Counted from the first letter of the stretch, positions 1 through 8,169 are shown. The stretch: DNA of 64,000 nucleotides from Alphaproteobacteria bacterium (GCA_018222605.1 JAAEZZ010000008.1:124001-188000); one strand, 5' to 3'. Numbers and translations: made by a program. Notes: generated by a model from the sequence alone, not told the origin.

Positions 1-462
1 GTGGAGGCGCAGTTCGTCATTCCAGAGGACTATGTGACGCGGCCTGATGGCACGGCAATTATCCACAAGATAGCTCCGCCTCCGGAGGAGGCGTTAGGGA
101 AAAAGGCGAGTGGCCTGTCTGGATGTGTGCTCGTACTGGAAGACAATATCATCATCGCGATGGATGCAGAGCACATGCTGAAGCAGATGGGCGCAGCTGA
201 TGTGGCTTTGGCGGCAGATGTGTCTGAAGCACTCGCGCATATCGATAAGTCAGACATCACTTTTGCGCTTCTGGATGTGAATCTCGGCGATGAAACGAGT
301 GAGCCCGTTGCAGAAAAGCTCAGTGAGAAGGAAATCCCTTTCGTCTTTGCAACCGGCTATGGAGATGCGATCAGCATGCTGGATCGCTTCCCCAATGCGC
401 CCGTGGTGAAAAAGCCCTACAGCAATGCTTCCGTAGAACGCGCCATTGCCAAGGTCATGTAA
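1..462 (+). CDS. Receiver-domain protein, 3' end (probably C-terminus of a hybrid histidine kinase)
   Basis: The reading frame is open from the first base, so the gene probably begins outside the window. Visible residues 41-153 form a CheY-like receiver domain: an acidic LEDN near the start, the phospho-acceptor Asp in LLDVNLG at about residue 92, and the conserved Lys-Pro of VVKKPY at about 138. The roughly 40 residues before it resemble the linker that follows the ATPase domain in HWE/HisKA_2 sensor kinases carrying a C-terminal receiver. That kinase assignment is inference, because the kinase domain is not in the window. A stand-alone response regulator with an odd N-terminus is the alternative. 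A hairpin terminator begins at its stop codon. Confidence 0.75.
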   Translation: MEAQFVIPEDYVTRPDGTAIIHKIAPPPEEALGKKASGLSGCVLVLEDNIIIAMDAEHMLKQMGAADVALAADVSEALAHIDKSDITFALLDVNLGDETSEPVAEKLSEKEIPFVFATGYGDAISMLDRFPNAPVVKKPYSNASVERAIAKVM

Positions 463-484
463 GGGGCAGCTCTGCCGCCCCTTA
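460..484 (+). terminator. Rho-independent terminator after the receiver gene
   Basis: An 8-bp stem (TAAGGGGC with GCCCCTTA) and a 9-nt loop begin on the stop codon. Two T-rich runs follow at about 489-505. It separates the receiver gene from the convergent lipoprotein gene. Confidence 0.7.
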
Positions 485-501
485 CGCGGTTTTTCGGTTT
501 T

Positions 502-1560
502 TTACTCGGCGGCTTTGGCCTGGCTTTCGGTTGTCGGGCGTAGCCGCGAGTCCAGCGTGCCGACGTCGGATGTAACAAAGGACCTGATCACCGCGCGGGC
601 TTCGGTCGACGCCTCTGCCAGAGGTTTCTCCCCGTCCGCTACGTTTTCCGCCAGCTCCAGCAGGGGAATGTAGAGATCTTCCGTCTCTCCCTTGATCGTG
701 ATGGCAAAGCGCTGGTTTTCGTTCTCGATACGGGTCCACTCATCCCGTACGGCGGCCCAGAACTCTTCCGTGGACGCCCAGTAGTCTGTCGCGATGGACG
801 CGTCAAAATCGCTATTGTGACGATAGGTGTTGACCCCCACTTCGCGCACCAGGACATGCGGCTCGCCTGCCAGAACCAGCTTGCTGTTATCCTGCTCATG
901 CACCCAGCCCCAGGGCGTAATGGCATGGCGATTGATCGCGTCGACGGCATTATAGTCATCACGCGTAGTCATGTCGCGGCGTGGCAGGGGACGCCATTCG
1001 CGCGGCGGGGTCCATTCCGCGATACCGTCTTCATACTCCCATGCTCCGACCGCGCCATAACGCGGCGCATCATCCACCTGATAGACGGTCTGGGACCATT
1101 TGCCCGCCCGCTCGGCTTCGGGCACCTCGCGCCACTCCCAGGCATTTCCGCCAATAAAGACCAGCACGCGCTGGGGTTCATATTGCCAGTCCTGCCGCCA
1201 ATGCTTGATAGCCAGCTTTTCGTCTCCGCCCACGACAAGAATATGCTGTAGGCTGATGAAGTCGCCGCGATCCTCAATCACGCGTATCACTTCATACCCG
1301 CCGGAAATCTTCTCCGGTTTCAGCTCATAATTTTCAGCAAAAGGCACGGTTTCGATGAAGTCGAACTTCACCTTGTAGTCGCCTGCCATTGCCAGAATCG
1401 ATTCGCGGTCCTGCCGGAACGTTGCCTCCGTTGTGTCTGCCCGTGATACCGCAGCGCTCTTTGCTGCGCTCTGAGTAACCTGTTGTGCCGGCGCGCTCGC
1501 GCAGCCAGCGCCTAGTGCCAGCGTCAGTACACCCAGTGATATCCCCATATATCTCATCAT
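502..1560 (-). CDS. DUF6607-like lipoprotein, divergent from the TonB receptor
   Basis: A 352-residue secreted protein with a lipoprotein signal (MMRYMGISLGVLTLALGAGC; lipobox ending at the Cys of GAGCAS). The mature part begins with a DRESILAMAGDYKVKFDF block and contains KHWRQDW, resembling what I recall of the DUF6607 family, whose members often sit next to TonB-dependent receptors. The biochemical role is unknown. I chose the ATG at 1560 because GGGGA lies 8 nt upstream and the signal peptide begins there; the frame is open further upstream to 1713, but that would run through the Fur boxes. Sharing a Fur-type promoter region with the receiver suggests an iron or heme acquisition role (inference). 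Confidence 0.7.
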   Translation of the reverse strand: MMRYMGISLGVLTLALGAGCASAPAQQVTQSAAKSAAVSRADTTEATFRQDRESILAMAGDYKVKFDFIETVPFAENYELKPEKISGGYEVIRVIEDRGDFISLQHILVVGGDEKLAIKHWRQDWQYEPQRVLVFIGGNAWEWREVPEAERAGKWSQTVYQVDDAPRYGAVGAWEYEDGIAEWTPPREWRPLPRRDMTTRDDYNAVDAINRHAITPWGWVHEQDNSKLVLAGEPHVLVREVGVNTYRHNSDFDASIATDYWASTEEFWAAVRDEWTRIENENQRFAITIKGETEDLYIPLLELAENVADGEKPLAEASTEARAVIRSFVTSDVGTLDSRLRPTTESQAKAAE

Positions 1561-1622
1561 TTGTCTTGTTCCCCTGTTTGGTCTGGCTGCCTGTTCGCAG
1601 CATGAAAGCCGGATATCATTTA

Positions 1623-1637
1623 TGAGAATGACTTGCA
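1623..1637. promoter_or_regulatory. Fur box 1 (7-1-7), divergent promoter region
   Basis: TGAGAATGACTTGCA fits the 7-1-7 Fur pattern TGAnAATnATTnTCA in its left arm, with a degenerate right arm. It lies between the DUF6607-like gene and the TonB receptor gene, 62 nt before the start of the former. Confidence 0.7.
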
Positions 1638-1667
1638 AACTCAAATGGGCCCTGCTAGGCGCATTTA

Positions 1668-1682
1668 TGAGAATGACTCTCA
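1668..1682. promoter_or_regulatory. Fur box 2 (7-1-7), upstream of the TonB receptor
   Basis: TGAGAATGACTCTCA is a near-perfect inverted repeat. Its 11-base left part (ATTTATGAGAATGACT) repeats that of the first box 45 bp away. It ends 18 nt before the receptor start codon, placing it over the likely promoter. Confidence 0.8.
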
Positions 1683-1700
1683 TATACAGAAAGGGGTAGC

Positions 1701-3878
1701 ATGCGAGTTTCACACAATCCAGCCAGATCGGGGAAAGCCTGGCGTATTTGTTCCACCGCCTCCGCGCTGGTTCTCGCCAGCAGTGCCGCCATGGCCTATG
1801 CCGACGAGGCCGTGCCGGATGAGGAGCGCCGGGAAGAGGCCATCACGGTCTACGGCACATCCAACCCGATTCCGGTGTTTGATTATCCAGGTCAGGTCAG
1901 CGTCATCACGCGCGAGGATATTGATTTTTATGCGCCGAGTGCGCCGTCCGACATGCTGCGGGATGTGCCCGGCGTCGAGTTTTCCGGTGGTCCGCGCCGC
2001 ACGGGCGAAACGCCGAGCATCCGCGGTCTCAGTGGGCAGAATGTCCTTGTTCTGCTGGATGGCGCACGTCAGTCCTTCATCTCCGCCCATGATGGCCGCT
2101 TCTTCCTGGACCCGGAAATCATCGGCACGGCAGAAGTCGTGCGCGGGCCGGCTTCTGCGCTGTATGGCTCTGGCGCTGTCGGCGGGGTGATGGCTTTTGA
2201 AACGGTGGATGCGGAAGACCTCCTCCGGGAAGGGGAGAGCTGGGGCGCGCGTTTGCGCGTAGGCTATCAAAGCGTCAATGAAGAAAGTTATGGCACGCTG
2301 ACCGGCTTCACCCATCAGGGAAAGTTTGATGGCTTGGCCAGTTTTGGCCTGCGCCAGTCCGGGGATATTGAACTGGGCAATGGGGCCAGCCTGCCGTCTG
2401 ATGATGATATCGACATGGGGCTCGTCAAGCTCGGCTATGAATTCTCTGATGCCTTGTCGGCAGATGTCTCCTGGCAGCGTTTCTCCAACTCCGCCTTTGA
2501 GCCGAACAATGGGCAGGGAACGCTCGGCACAGGCGATGATGTGCTGGACCGGAATGTGAACAAGGACATCACCACAGAAACCTGGCGCCTTGGCCTTGCC
2601 TTCGATCCGGCATCGGATCTCATAAATGCCAGCATGACGCTGTATGATACCGAGTCCGCAGTGGACGAATTTGATGCCACGGTTCCACGCACAATCGGGC
2701 GCAACATTGAAACCACGGGCATCAGCCTGCGTAACGCGTCGGAGTTCACAATCGGATCTGCGCGCAGCGTCTTCACGATTGGTGGGGATTGGTATGAAGA
2801 CAGCCAGGATGGCAACGATTCCGAAACAAGCGACGGCGTGCGCAGCGGCGTCCCGAACGGGTCGTCTGAATTCAGCGGCATCTTCGCGCAGCTGGAAACA
2901 GAAATTGAAAGACCTATGGGTCTGCCGGGCAGCCTGATCATCATTCCGGGCATCCGTTATGATGAATTCAAGAGCAGCTCGGATTTGTCGGAAGCGGACA
3001 GCTCGGATGATCATGTCTCGCCCCGCCTTGCCGCCAGCTATGGACCGGTCAACTGGTTCCGTGTCTTTGCCAGTTATTCAGAAGCCTTCCGTGCACCTTC
3101 CATCAACGAGCTGTATCTTGATGGCGTTCACTTCTCCGTGCCGCACCCAATCCTGTTCAATCCGGGCATGGGGCAGATGGTATTTGTCAGTAACAGCTTC
3201 GTTCCGAATCCGGATCTGAAGCCTGAAACCAGTGAAACTGTCGAGATCGGATTCGGGCTGGACTTTGCAGATGCCTTTCAGAAGGGCGACCGCCTACAAG
3301 GCAAGATCTCTTATTTCGAAAGCGATGTCGAAGACCTGATCAATCTGACTGTGAACTTCAGTTATGATCCGACATGTTTTGCTCCGCCGGCTTATTTCCC
3401 GTGTACGGCAGGAACCACAAACTCCGCCAATGTTGCGAGTGCGGAACTGGAAGGCGTTGAAGGCGAAGTCTTCTATGATGCAGAACGCATTTACGCGCGG
3501 GCCAGTTTCTCCTCCATCGACGGAACAGATACCGAAACGGGCTCTGATCTCGGCACTCTGACACCAGACCGGGTTGCCTTGGATATGGGTGTAAAGGTGC
3601 CGGAATGGAAAGCACGGTTCGGAACGCGCGTTCAGTTGGCCAGTGACTTCAAACGGCGTGAAGATGATGGTGCAGGCAATCTGATCGTTGCTGAGGAGCG
3701 CGACGGCTATACGGTATTTGATCTATATGCGTCCTGGCAGCCGGAGTTTCTGCGCGGTGCGCGCCTTGATGCCGGCATTGAGAATGTCTTCGAGGAAGAC
3801 TATGAGCGCGTCTATTCCGGCGTGTCGGAGCCGGGCCGTAATTACAAGATTGCCCTGTCCTACCAGTTCGGAGGTTAG
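1701..3878 (+). CDS. TonB-dependent outer-membrane receptor, heme/hemoglobin type
   Basis: A 725-residue outer-membrane receptor that would import an iron ligand with energy from TonB. It has a signal peptide (cleavage near AMA-YADEA, residues 30-35), a TonB box (EAITVY, about 46-51), a plug domain (about 55-170, with SIRGLSGQNVLVLLDGAR and VVRGPASALYGSGAVGG) and a beta-barrel ending in the aromatic pattern YQFGG. FRAP at 463-466, His477 and NPDLKP from 503 match the FRAP/NPNL boxes flanking the heme-axial histidine in heme receptors, so heme or hemoproteins are the likely ligand. The start ATG follows AAGGGGTAG. Two Fur boxes upstream imply induction by iron limitation. Siderophore receptors of similar length cannot be fully excluded. 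Confidence 0.88.
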   Translation: MRVSHNPARSGKAWRICSTASALVLASSAAMAYADEAVPDEERREEAITVYGTSNPIPVFDYPGQVSVITREDIDFYAPSAPSDMLRDVPGVEFSGGPRRTGETPSIRGLSGQNVLVLLDGARQSFISAHDGRFFLDPEIIGTAEVVRGPASALYGSGAVGGVMAFETVDAEDLLREGESWGARLRVGYQSVNEESYGTLTGFTHQGKFDGLASFGLRQSGDIELGNGASLPSDDDIDMGLVKLGYEFSDALSADVSWQRFSNSAFEPNNGQGTLGTGDDVLDRNVNKDITTETWRLGLAFDPASDLINASMTLYDTESAVDEFDATVPRTIGRNIETTGISLRNASEFTIGSARSVFTIGGDWYEDSQDGNDSETSDGVRSGVPNGSSEFSGIFAQLETEIERPMGLPGSLIIIPGIRYDEFKSSSDLSEADSSDDHVSPRLAASYGPVNWFRVFASYSEAFRAPSINELYLDGVHFSVPHPILFNPGMGQMVFVSNSFVPNPDLKPETSETVEIGFGLDFADAFQKGDRLQGKISYFESDVEDLINLTVNFSYDPTCFAPPAYFPCTAGTTNSANVASAELEGVEGEVFYDAERIYARASFSSIDGTDTETGSDLGTLTPDRVALDMGVKVPEWKARFGTRVQLASDFKRREDDGAGNLIVAEERDGYTVFDLYASWQPEFLRGARLDAGIENVFEEDYERVYSGVSEPGRNYKIALSYQFGG

Positions 3879-3986
3879 GGCTCTGCCCTGCGCATCCATC
3901 CGGCTGCCTCTCTCGTCCGGATGACATCCCTGTGGCCCATATCTCCATCCCATCCCGATCGTTTCCCCCGGGATGGGCAGGGATGG

Positions 3987-4016
3987 TCTCCCGCCTTCTT
4001 CTCCGAAGGCGGGAGA
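3987..4016. repeat. Palindromic unit, 11-bp stem
   Basis: TCTCCCGCCTT pairs perfectly with AAGGCGGGAGA around an 8-nt loop. It has no T tail, so it is more likely an interspersed palindromic repeat than a terminator for the receptor gene, although it could block read-through. Confidence 0.6.
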
Positions 4017-4076
4017 GATGCGTCCACCCCGCGCTCGTGCTTCCAAGCCCTGCGCTTGCGCCCCTGCCTGCCTCGG

Positions 4077-4095
4077 GACATCGCAGTGCGATGTC
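4077..4095. repeat. Perfect 9-1-9 palindrome
   Basis: GACATCGCAGTGCGATGTC is a perfect inverted repeat inside the repeat mosaic, 13 nt before the CCTGAGCGAAGTCGAAGG unit. Confidence 0.55.
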
Positions 4096-4108
4096 TGATC
4101 CTCGGCAG

Positions 4109-4126
4109 CCTGAGCGAAGTCGAAGG
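4109..4126. repeat. CCTGAGCGAAGTCGAAGG-type repeat unit
   Basis: This 18-base sequence, or its complement CCTTCGACTTCGCTCAGG, recurs in intergenic repeats of many bacterial genomes as I recall. Only one copy is seen in this window. Confidence 0.5.
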
Positions 4127-4478
4127 ATGAAGCGGCAGAGAACCAAAGCCCCCAAAAGACACCCCAATCCGTCTGATAGCTCCCCAAGCCATACTTCAGG
4201 CCTGCTCACACGGGGGCCGGATCAGGTACCGTTCTGGTCGTGGGGGCAGGGTCAGGATGGCGCTGGGGGGAGAGACGGTCCCCTCGGTGCCTAGGCAGGT
4301 CAGGCCAGGGTGAGCCGGTGAAAGCCGGTAGGGCATCCACCTCGTCGGGCGTACGGGAGCTTGCTCCCCGGATGGATCTCTCGGGTAAAAAGCCCGGATG
4401 CTCCGTTTGCTGTATGTTCGCTCAGAAGACCCGGGACCTTGGGGTATGTTGAGCATATCTCGCCAAAGCTCCTGACCG

Positions 4479-4551
4479 GCGCGGCGGGCGGTAACGCTCC
4501 ATTCCGTAGCCTTATTTCATTCCAGGCGGAGCGCCACGGCGCCCGCCGCGC
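4479..4551. repeat. Long bulged inverted repeat, 12-bp outer stem
   Basis: GCGCGGCGGGCG (4479-4490) pairs perfectly with CGCCCGCCGCGC (4540-4551), and CGCTCC/GGAGCG (4495-4500 and 4528-4533) can pair inside. The single-stranded centre is AT-rich. It could fold as an extended RNA or DNA cruciform. No flanking attC-type core sites were found. Confidence 0.55.
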
Positions 4552-4662
4552 ACGGCTCTTTTGTTAGGGCCCGGTAGTATCAGGAAACCCGGATGGTCTC
4601 GGCCAGTCCGGATATTTGCGCAGGAGGAACGCCGACAGCAGCCGCCTTGCTTGAGGGTCGTT

Positions 4663-4744
4663 CTCCCCCCTGAAAGGGGGGAGGTAGAGGGGGGTAATCC
4701 CTCTCCCCCCGGGAGAGGAGGGGCCCGCCGCCAAAGGCGGTGGG
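4663..4744. repeat. Three tandem hairpins in a C/G-tract palindromic element
   Basis: Three consecutive stems: 4663-4683 (CTCCCCCCT/AGGGGGGAG, 3-nt loop), 4700-4718 (CCTCTCCC/GGGAGAGG, 3-nt loop) and 4724-4744 (CCCGCCGCC/GGCGGTGGG with one G-T pair, AAA loop). The sequence is strongly strand-biased and ends 57 nt before the ligase start. It resembles repeat elements scattered through alphaproteobacterial genomes. Confidence 0.6.
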
Positions 4745-4801
4745 AGGTGAGGGGCAGATAAAGGGATACACACCGGCTCCGTCCCGCCCTATCTATTCCC
4801 C

Positions 4802-6415
4802 ATGCAGGCCTTTGCCGAACTTCTGGACCGCCTTGTCCTCACCCCGTCGCGCAATGGCAAACTGCGCCTGATGGTCTCCTATTTCCGGCACGCGCCGGAC
4901 CCGGACCGCGGCTATGCCCTTGGCGCGCTGACCGGGGATCTGGACCTGAAAAGCATCAAGCCCGCGGCGATCCGCGAGCTGATCACGGACAGGATGGACC
5001 CGGAACTCTTCCGCCTGTCCTATGACTATGTCGGCGACATGGCCGAGACCGTCAGCCTTGTCTGGCCGACAGAACGGCGCGCGAACCGGCCACCGCCCCT
5101 GTCGGAAATTGTCGAAGCGCTGGAGGAGGCCACCCGGCCAGGAGCGCAACGTCTGGTCGCCGGCTGGCTTGACGGGCTGGCCCCGACAGGCCGCTGGGCG
5201 CTGTTGAAGCTGATCACCGGCGGCTTGCGCATCGGTGTGTCGGCGCGGCTGGCGAAGCTGGCGCTGGCCGAGTTCGGCAGCGTCGATGTGACGGAGATTG
5301 AAGAGATCTGGCACGGCCTCGCCCCGCCCTATGAGAGCCTGTTTGCCTGGCTGGAAGGCAAGACAGACAGGCCGGAACCGGACATCCGCGCCCCCTTCCG
5401 GCCGGTCATGCTGGCTCATCCGCTGGTGGCGAAAGCTGACCGGGACAATCCGGATGCGGTCGATCCGGCACTGATCACACCGGAGGCCTTTGCCGCCGAA
5501 TGGAAGTATGACGGTATCCGCGTACAGGCCGCTTCCGAAAACGGTGTGCGACGCATCTATACCCGCACGGGGGACGACATCTCCCACACCTTCCCGGATG
5601 TGCTGGCGGCGATGGAGTTCGAAGGCGCGATTGATGGCGAGCTGCTGGTGCGCGCAGAGGACGGGGAAAGCGTCGCGCCATTCAATGCGCTGCAACAGCG
5701 CCTGAACCGCAAGACCGTTTCGAAAAAGCAGATGGAGACACACCCCGCCTTCATCCGCGCCTATGACTTGCTGCAGGATGGCGAGGAGGACGTCCGCCAG
5801 CTGATCTTTCGGCAACGGCGCGAGCGTCTCGAAGCCTTCATCGCCCGCGCAGGCAGTGCGCGGTTTGACCTCTCGCCCCTCGTGCCCGTCACGACGGTGG
5901 AGGCGCTGGATACTCACCGTATGCAGCCCCCCGCCCCGGAGATTGAAGGCCTGATGCTGAAACGCTGGGACAGCCCCTATCTGCCCGGCCGCGTGAAAGA
6001 CCATTGGTACAAATGGAAGCGTGACCCGCATCTCGTCGACGCCGTTCTGCTTTACGCCCAGCGCGGGCATGGCCGCCGGTCCAGCTTCTACTCGGATTTT
6101 ACCTTTGCCGTCTGGCGCGATGAAGACGGCGAAGAGCGGCTCACCCCGGTCGGCAAGGCCTATTTCGGCTTTACCGATGAGGAGCTAAAACAACTGGACA
6201 AATTCGTCCGTGACAACACGATTGAACGGTTTGGCCCCGTGCGCTCAGTCACACCGTCGCTCGTGCTGGAAGTGGCGTTCGAAGGCCTGCAGCGCTCTGC
6301 CCGCCACAAATCCGGCATTGCCATGCGCTTTCCGCGTATCAACCGCATCCGCTGGGACAAGCCCGCCGAAGAGGCCGACCGTCTGGAAACACTGGAGGCG
6401 ATGCTGCCGGAATAA
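4802..6415 (+). CDS. ATP-dependent DNA ligase of the bacterial repair-ligase family
   Basis: A 537-residue ligase that would seal nicks in duplex DNA during repair, using ATP. The N-terminal helical domain spans about 1-200. The adenylation motif EWKYDGIR places the catalytic Lys at 235. Further motifs are DGELLV, GLMLKRWDSPY with VKDHWYKWKR, and an OB fold to the end (FGPVRSVTPSLVLEVAFEGLQRS). Its length and order match ligases normally clustered with a DEXH helicase, an exonuclease and an MPE-family phosphoesterase. None of these partners is in this window, so it is separated from the usual cluster here. It coexists with the replicative NAD-dependent ligase in other species. Confidence 0.92.
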   Translation: MQAFAELLDRLVLTPSRNGKLRLMVSYFRHAPDPDRGYALGALTGDLDLKSIKPAAIRELITDRMDPELFRLSYDYVGDMAETVSLVWPTERRANRPPPLSEIVEALEEATRPGAQRLVAGWLDGLAPTGRWALLKLITGGLRIGVSARLAKLALAEFGSVDVTEIEEIWHGLAPPYESLFAWLEGKTDRPEPDIRAPFRPVMLAHPLVAKADRDNPDAVDPALITPEAFAAEWKYDGIRVQAASENGVRRIYTRTGDDISHTFPDVLAAMEFEGAIDGELLVRAEDGESVAPFNALQQRLNRKTVSKKQMETHPAFIRAYDLLQDGEEDVRQLIFRQRRERLEAFIARAGSARFDLSPLVPVTTVEALDTHRMQPPAPEIEGLMLKRWDSPYLPGRVKDHWYKWKRDPHLVDAVLLYAQRGHGRRSSFYSDFTFAVWRDEDGEERLTPVGKAYFGFTDEELKQLDKFVRDNTIERFGPVRSVTPSLVLEVAFEGLQRSARHKSGIAMRFPRINRIRWDKPAEEADRLETLEAMLPE

Positions 6416-6498
6416 GGACGGCACGGTCCGCCCCAAATCAATCCTTACATTCCGCATAACAGAGTCTAAGCTGAAAAACGGGAAGGAGTGAAAAACCA

Positions 6499-6747
6499 AT
6501 GAGCCAAAACAATCTACGAATGATCCACACTTACGCGGATTTCTGCAAATACCATGATCAAGGAAACATCAGGCCTGATCTGACATCTCACCTGGGTCGG
6601 AAAAGCCTGAACCGTCTTAAGGAAATGGGCTGGCATATAGGGTACTGGCGGCCTCAAACCGATTTTCTGCGTATATGCAGAAGCTCGGATGAAAACTTCC
6701 AAACCGCATATCAGACCGCTGGAATTGATTTCTGGGTCCGCGAATAA
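6499..6747 (+). CDS. Small conserved-looking protein of unknown function (82 aa)
   Basis: A short soluble protein with balanced composition and no signal or membrane segment. It contains paired aromatic residues (GWHIGYWRP, FWVRE) and two Cys/Arg-rich stretches. AAGGAG at 6482-6487 sits 11 nt before the ATG, and a strong terminator follows immediately, which supports it as an independent expressed gene. I do not recognise a family. Confidence 0.6.
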   Translation: MSQNNLRMIHTYADFCKYHDQGNIRPDLTSHLGRKSLNRLKEMGWHIGYWRPQTDFLRICRSSDENFQTAYQTAGIDFWVRE

Positions 6748-6779
6748 AAAGGGCCGGACAGAAACCCGCCCGGCCCTTT
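6748..6779. terminator. Bidirectional terminator between the small ORF and the HU gene
   Basis: AAAGGGCCGG pairs with CCGGCCCTTT around a 12-nt loop. An A-run on the left and T-runs on the right let it serve both convergent genes. Confidence 0.8.
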
Positions 6780-6805
6780 GAAATTTGGTACGGAAGAAGA
6801 AATCC

Positions 6806-7285
6806 TTAGACGGACTCTTTCAGTTCCTTGGAAACGCGGAAGGCAACTTTCTTCGACGCTTTGATCTTGATGGACTCACCCGTTGCCGGGTTGCGGCCCA
6901 TGCGTGCCGGGCGCTTGCGCACTTCCAGCGTGCCGAGGCCGTTCATGCGGATACGTTCGCCTTTCTTGAGGCGCTTCGTGATCCGATCAGCCATGTCCGC
7001 AAAGATTTCCTCGGACTGTTTCTTCGTGAGGCCATGGGCCTCTGCGATTTCGACAGACATCTGACGCAGGGTCGTTGTCGTTGCCGTTTTCGGCGCAGCC
7101 TTGGCAGCAGCAGCTTTGGCCGGAGCGGCCTTTTTCACTGGTGCAGCTTTTTTGGCAGGAGCAGCTTTCTTCGCCGGTGCCGCTTTCGCAGCAGCAGGCT
7201 TCGCAGCTGGCTTTTTCGCCGTGGTAGCCGCTTTAGCAGCGGCCGGTTTCGCAGCGGCCTTCTTGGCCACAGGTTTCTTTGCCAT
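6806..7285 (-). CDS. HU-family nucleoid protein with lysine/alanine N-terminal tail
   Basis: A 159-residue protein in which residues 1-70 are a histone H1-like tail built from repeats of AAPAKKA/AKPAAAK, followed by a complete HU/IHF domain (about 72-159) with MSVEIAEAHGLTKKQSEEIF, the beta-arm GRNPATGE and ASKKVAFRVSKEL. It would bind and bend DNA and may add tail-mediated compaction. Typical HU is about 90 residues. I use the ATG at 7285 with GAGGAA upstream; a TTG two codons earlier is less likely. The tail is encoded by a repetitive GC-rich stretch where replication slippage could change its length. Confidence 0.93.
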   Translation of the reverse strand: MAKKPVAKKAAAKPAAAKAATTAKKPAAKPAAAKAAPAKKAAPAKKAAPVKKAAPAKAAAAKAAPKTATTTTLRQMSVEIAEAHGLTKKQSEEIFADMADRITKRLKKGERIRMNGLGTLEVRKRPARMGRNPATGESIKIKASKKVAFRVSKELKESV

Positions 7286-7401
7286 GAGCAAATTCCTCTA
7301 TTGAGTCTCCGCAGAGAGGGCGGCGTATAACGCAAATTCACCCGATGGCATCATACTTTTTTCAGCCGCAACTTATTTGCCGCCCGGAAATTCAGGCACA
7401 T

Positions 7402-8169
7402 ATGACTGGCATGGGAAAACGTCTGCCTCTGATCATCATCTTGCTGGGCCTGTTGCAGCCCCTATCCGGGGCGCTTGCCCCTGCCTTTGGAATTGGTACG
7501 CCGATTGGAAATGCCACACGAGATATCACCGCGCCGGAACAGCCTTTGCCGCTGTTCTTTTCCATCTGGAGCGTAATCTTTCTGACATATTTCCTGTTTG
7601 GCCTGGCCTATTGGAAGGCCCGCGAGCCTTGGATGGACCATGTCGCAAAGCCTCTGGCACTCGCAGGGCTCTTCAATGTGATCTGGATGATCAGCGCACA
7701 ACTCATCGCCTACCAGCCGCTGAACTTCCTGCTTCTGTTTCCCATTGCCATCACGGCCTGGCTCACCGCCTACAGACTGGATCGCCTGCGCGAAACCGGC
7801 TGGAGCCCGATCAAGGCATTGGCAGACATGACGACATGTCTTCTGGCAGGCTGGATAAGCGTTGCCGTCGCCATTTCCATTCCGGTGACAATCCGGAGCT
7901 TTACCGATCTTGGGCCGACTGACCTGCCCTGGAACATGCTATGGACCACGCTGATCACCGCAGGCATGGCCGCGTGGATGTTCGCGCGCTATATCAGCCG
8001 CAGCTGGTGGTACTTCATCGCGCTCGCCTGGGGCGTGATTGGCATAATTCTGAACAACTGGATGGAGACACAGATGCATTGGCTGGCCATCGCAAGCGGA
8101 ATTGTCCTTGTCGTGATCCTGTCCCTGCGCCTTTTCCGGGGGGCAGACGGCGCGGTAATTCCCAGCTGA
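7402..8169 (+). CDS. Polytopic membrane protein related to TspO/tryptophan-rich sensory proteins
   Basis: About 255 residues with seven or eight hydrophobic helices and many tryptophans (FSIWSVIF, FNVIWM, SRSWWYFIALAWG, NNWMETQMHW). The FSIW block and overall layout resemble proteins annotated as tryptophan-rich sensory (TspO/MBR-like). Binding of tetrapyrroles, the known property of TspO, is not demonstrable here. The start is uncertain: ATG at 7402 or 7411, with an open frame back to 7345 and no convincing ribosome-binding site. Confidence 0.6.
   Translation: MTGMGKRLPLIIILLGLLQPLSGALAPAFGIGTPIGNATRDITAPEQPLPLFFSIWSVIFLTYFLFGLAYWKAREPWMDHVAKPLALAGLFNVIWMISAQLIAYQPLNFLLLFPIAITAWLTAYRLDRLRETGWSPIKALADMTTCLLAGWISVAVAISIPVTIRSFTDLGPTDLPWNMLWTTLITAGMAAWMFARYISRSWWYFIALAWGVIGIILNNWMETQMHWLAIASGIVLVVILSLRLFRGADGAVIPS

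Larger units (their letters stand above)
3879..4801. other. Gene-free 0.9-kb region filled with palindromic repeats
   Basis: No ORF here has a ribosome-binding site plus believable protein composition; the short frames are Arg/Pro/Gly-rich and lie across inverted repeats. It contains at least seven hairpin or palindromic units, listed separately where clear. The pattern fits a mosaic of small intergenic repeat elements rather than a decayed gene, although fragments of old sequence cannot be ruled out. Confidence 0.6.

Noticed and set aside
4196..4456. Short open frame (86 codons, minus) in the repeat region
   Set aside because: Pro/Arg-rich, no ribosome-binding site, spans palindromic repeats.
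4479..4570. Integron attC site
   Set aside because: No matching GTTRRRY and RYYYAAC core pair at the ends of the inverted repeat, and no integrase nearby.
4793..6070. 425-codon antisense open frame within the ligase gene
   Set aside because: No ribosome-binding site; it is the complementary frame of a high-GC gene with clear ligase motifs.
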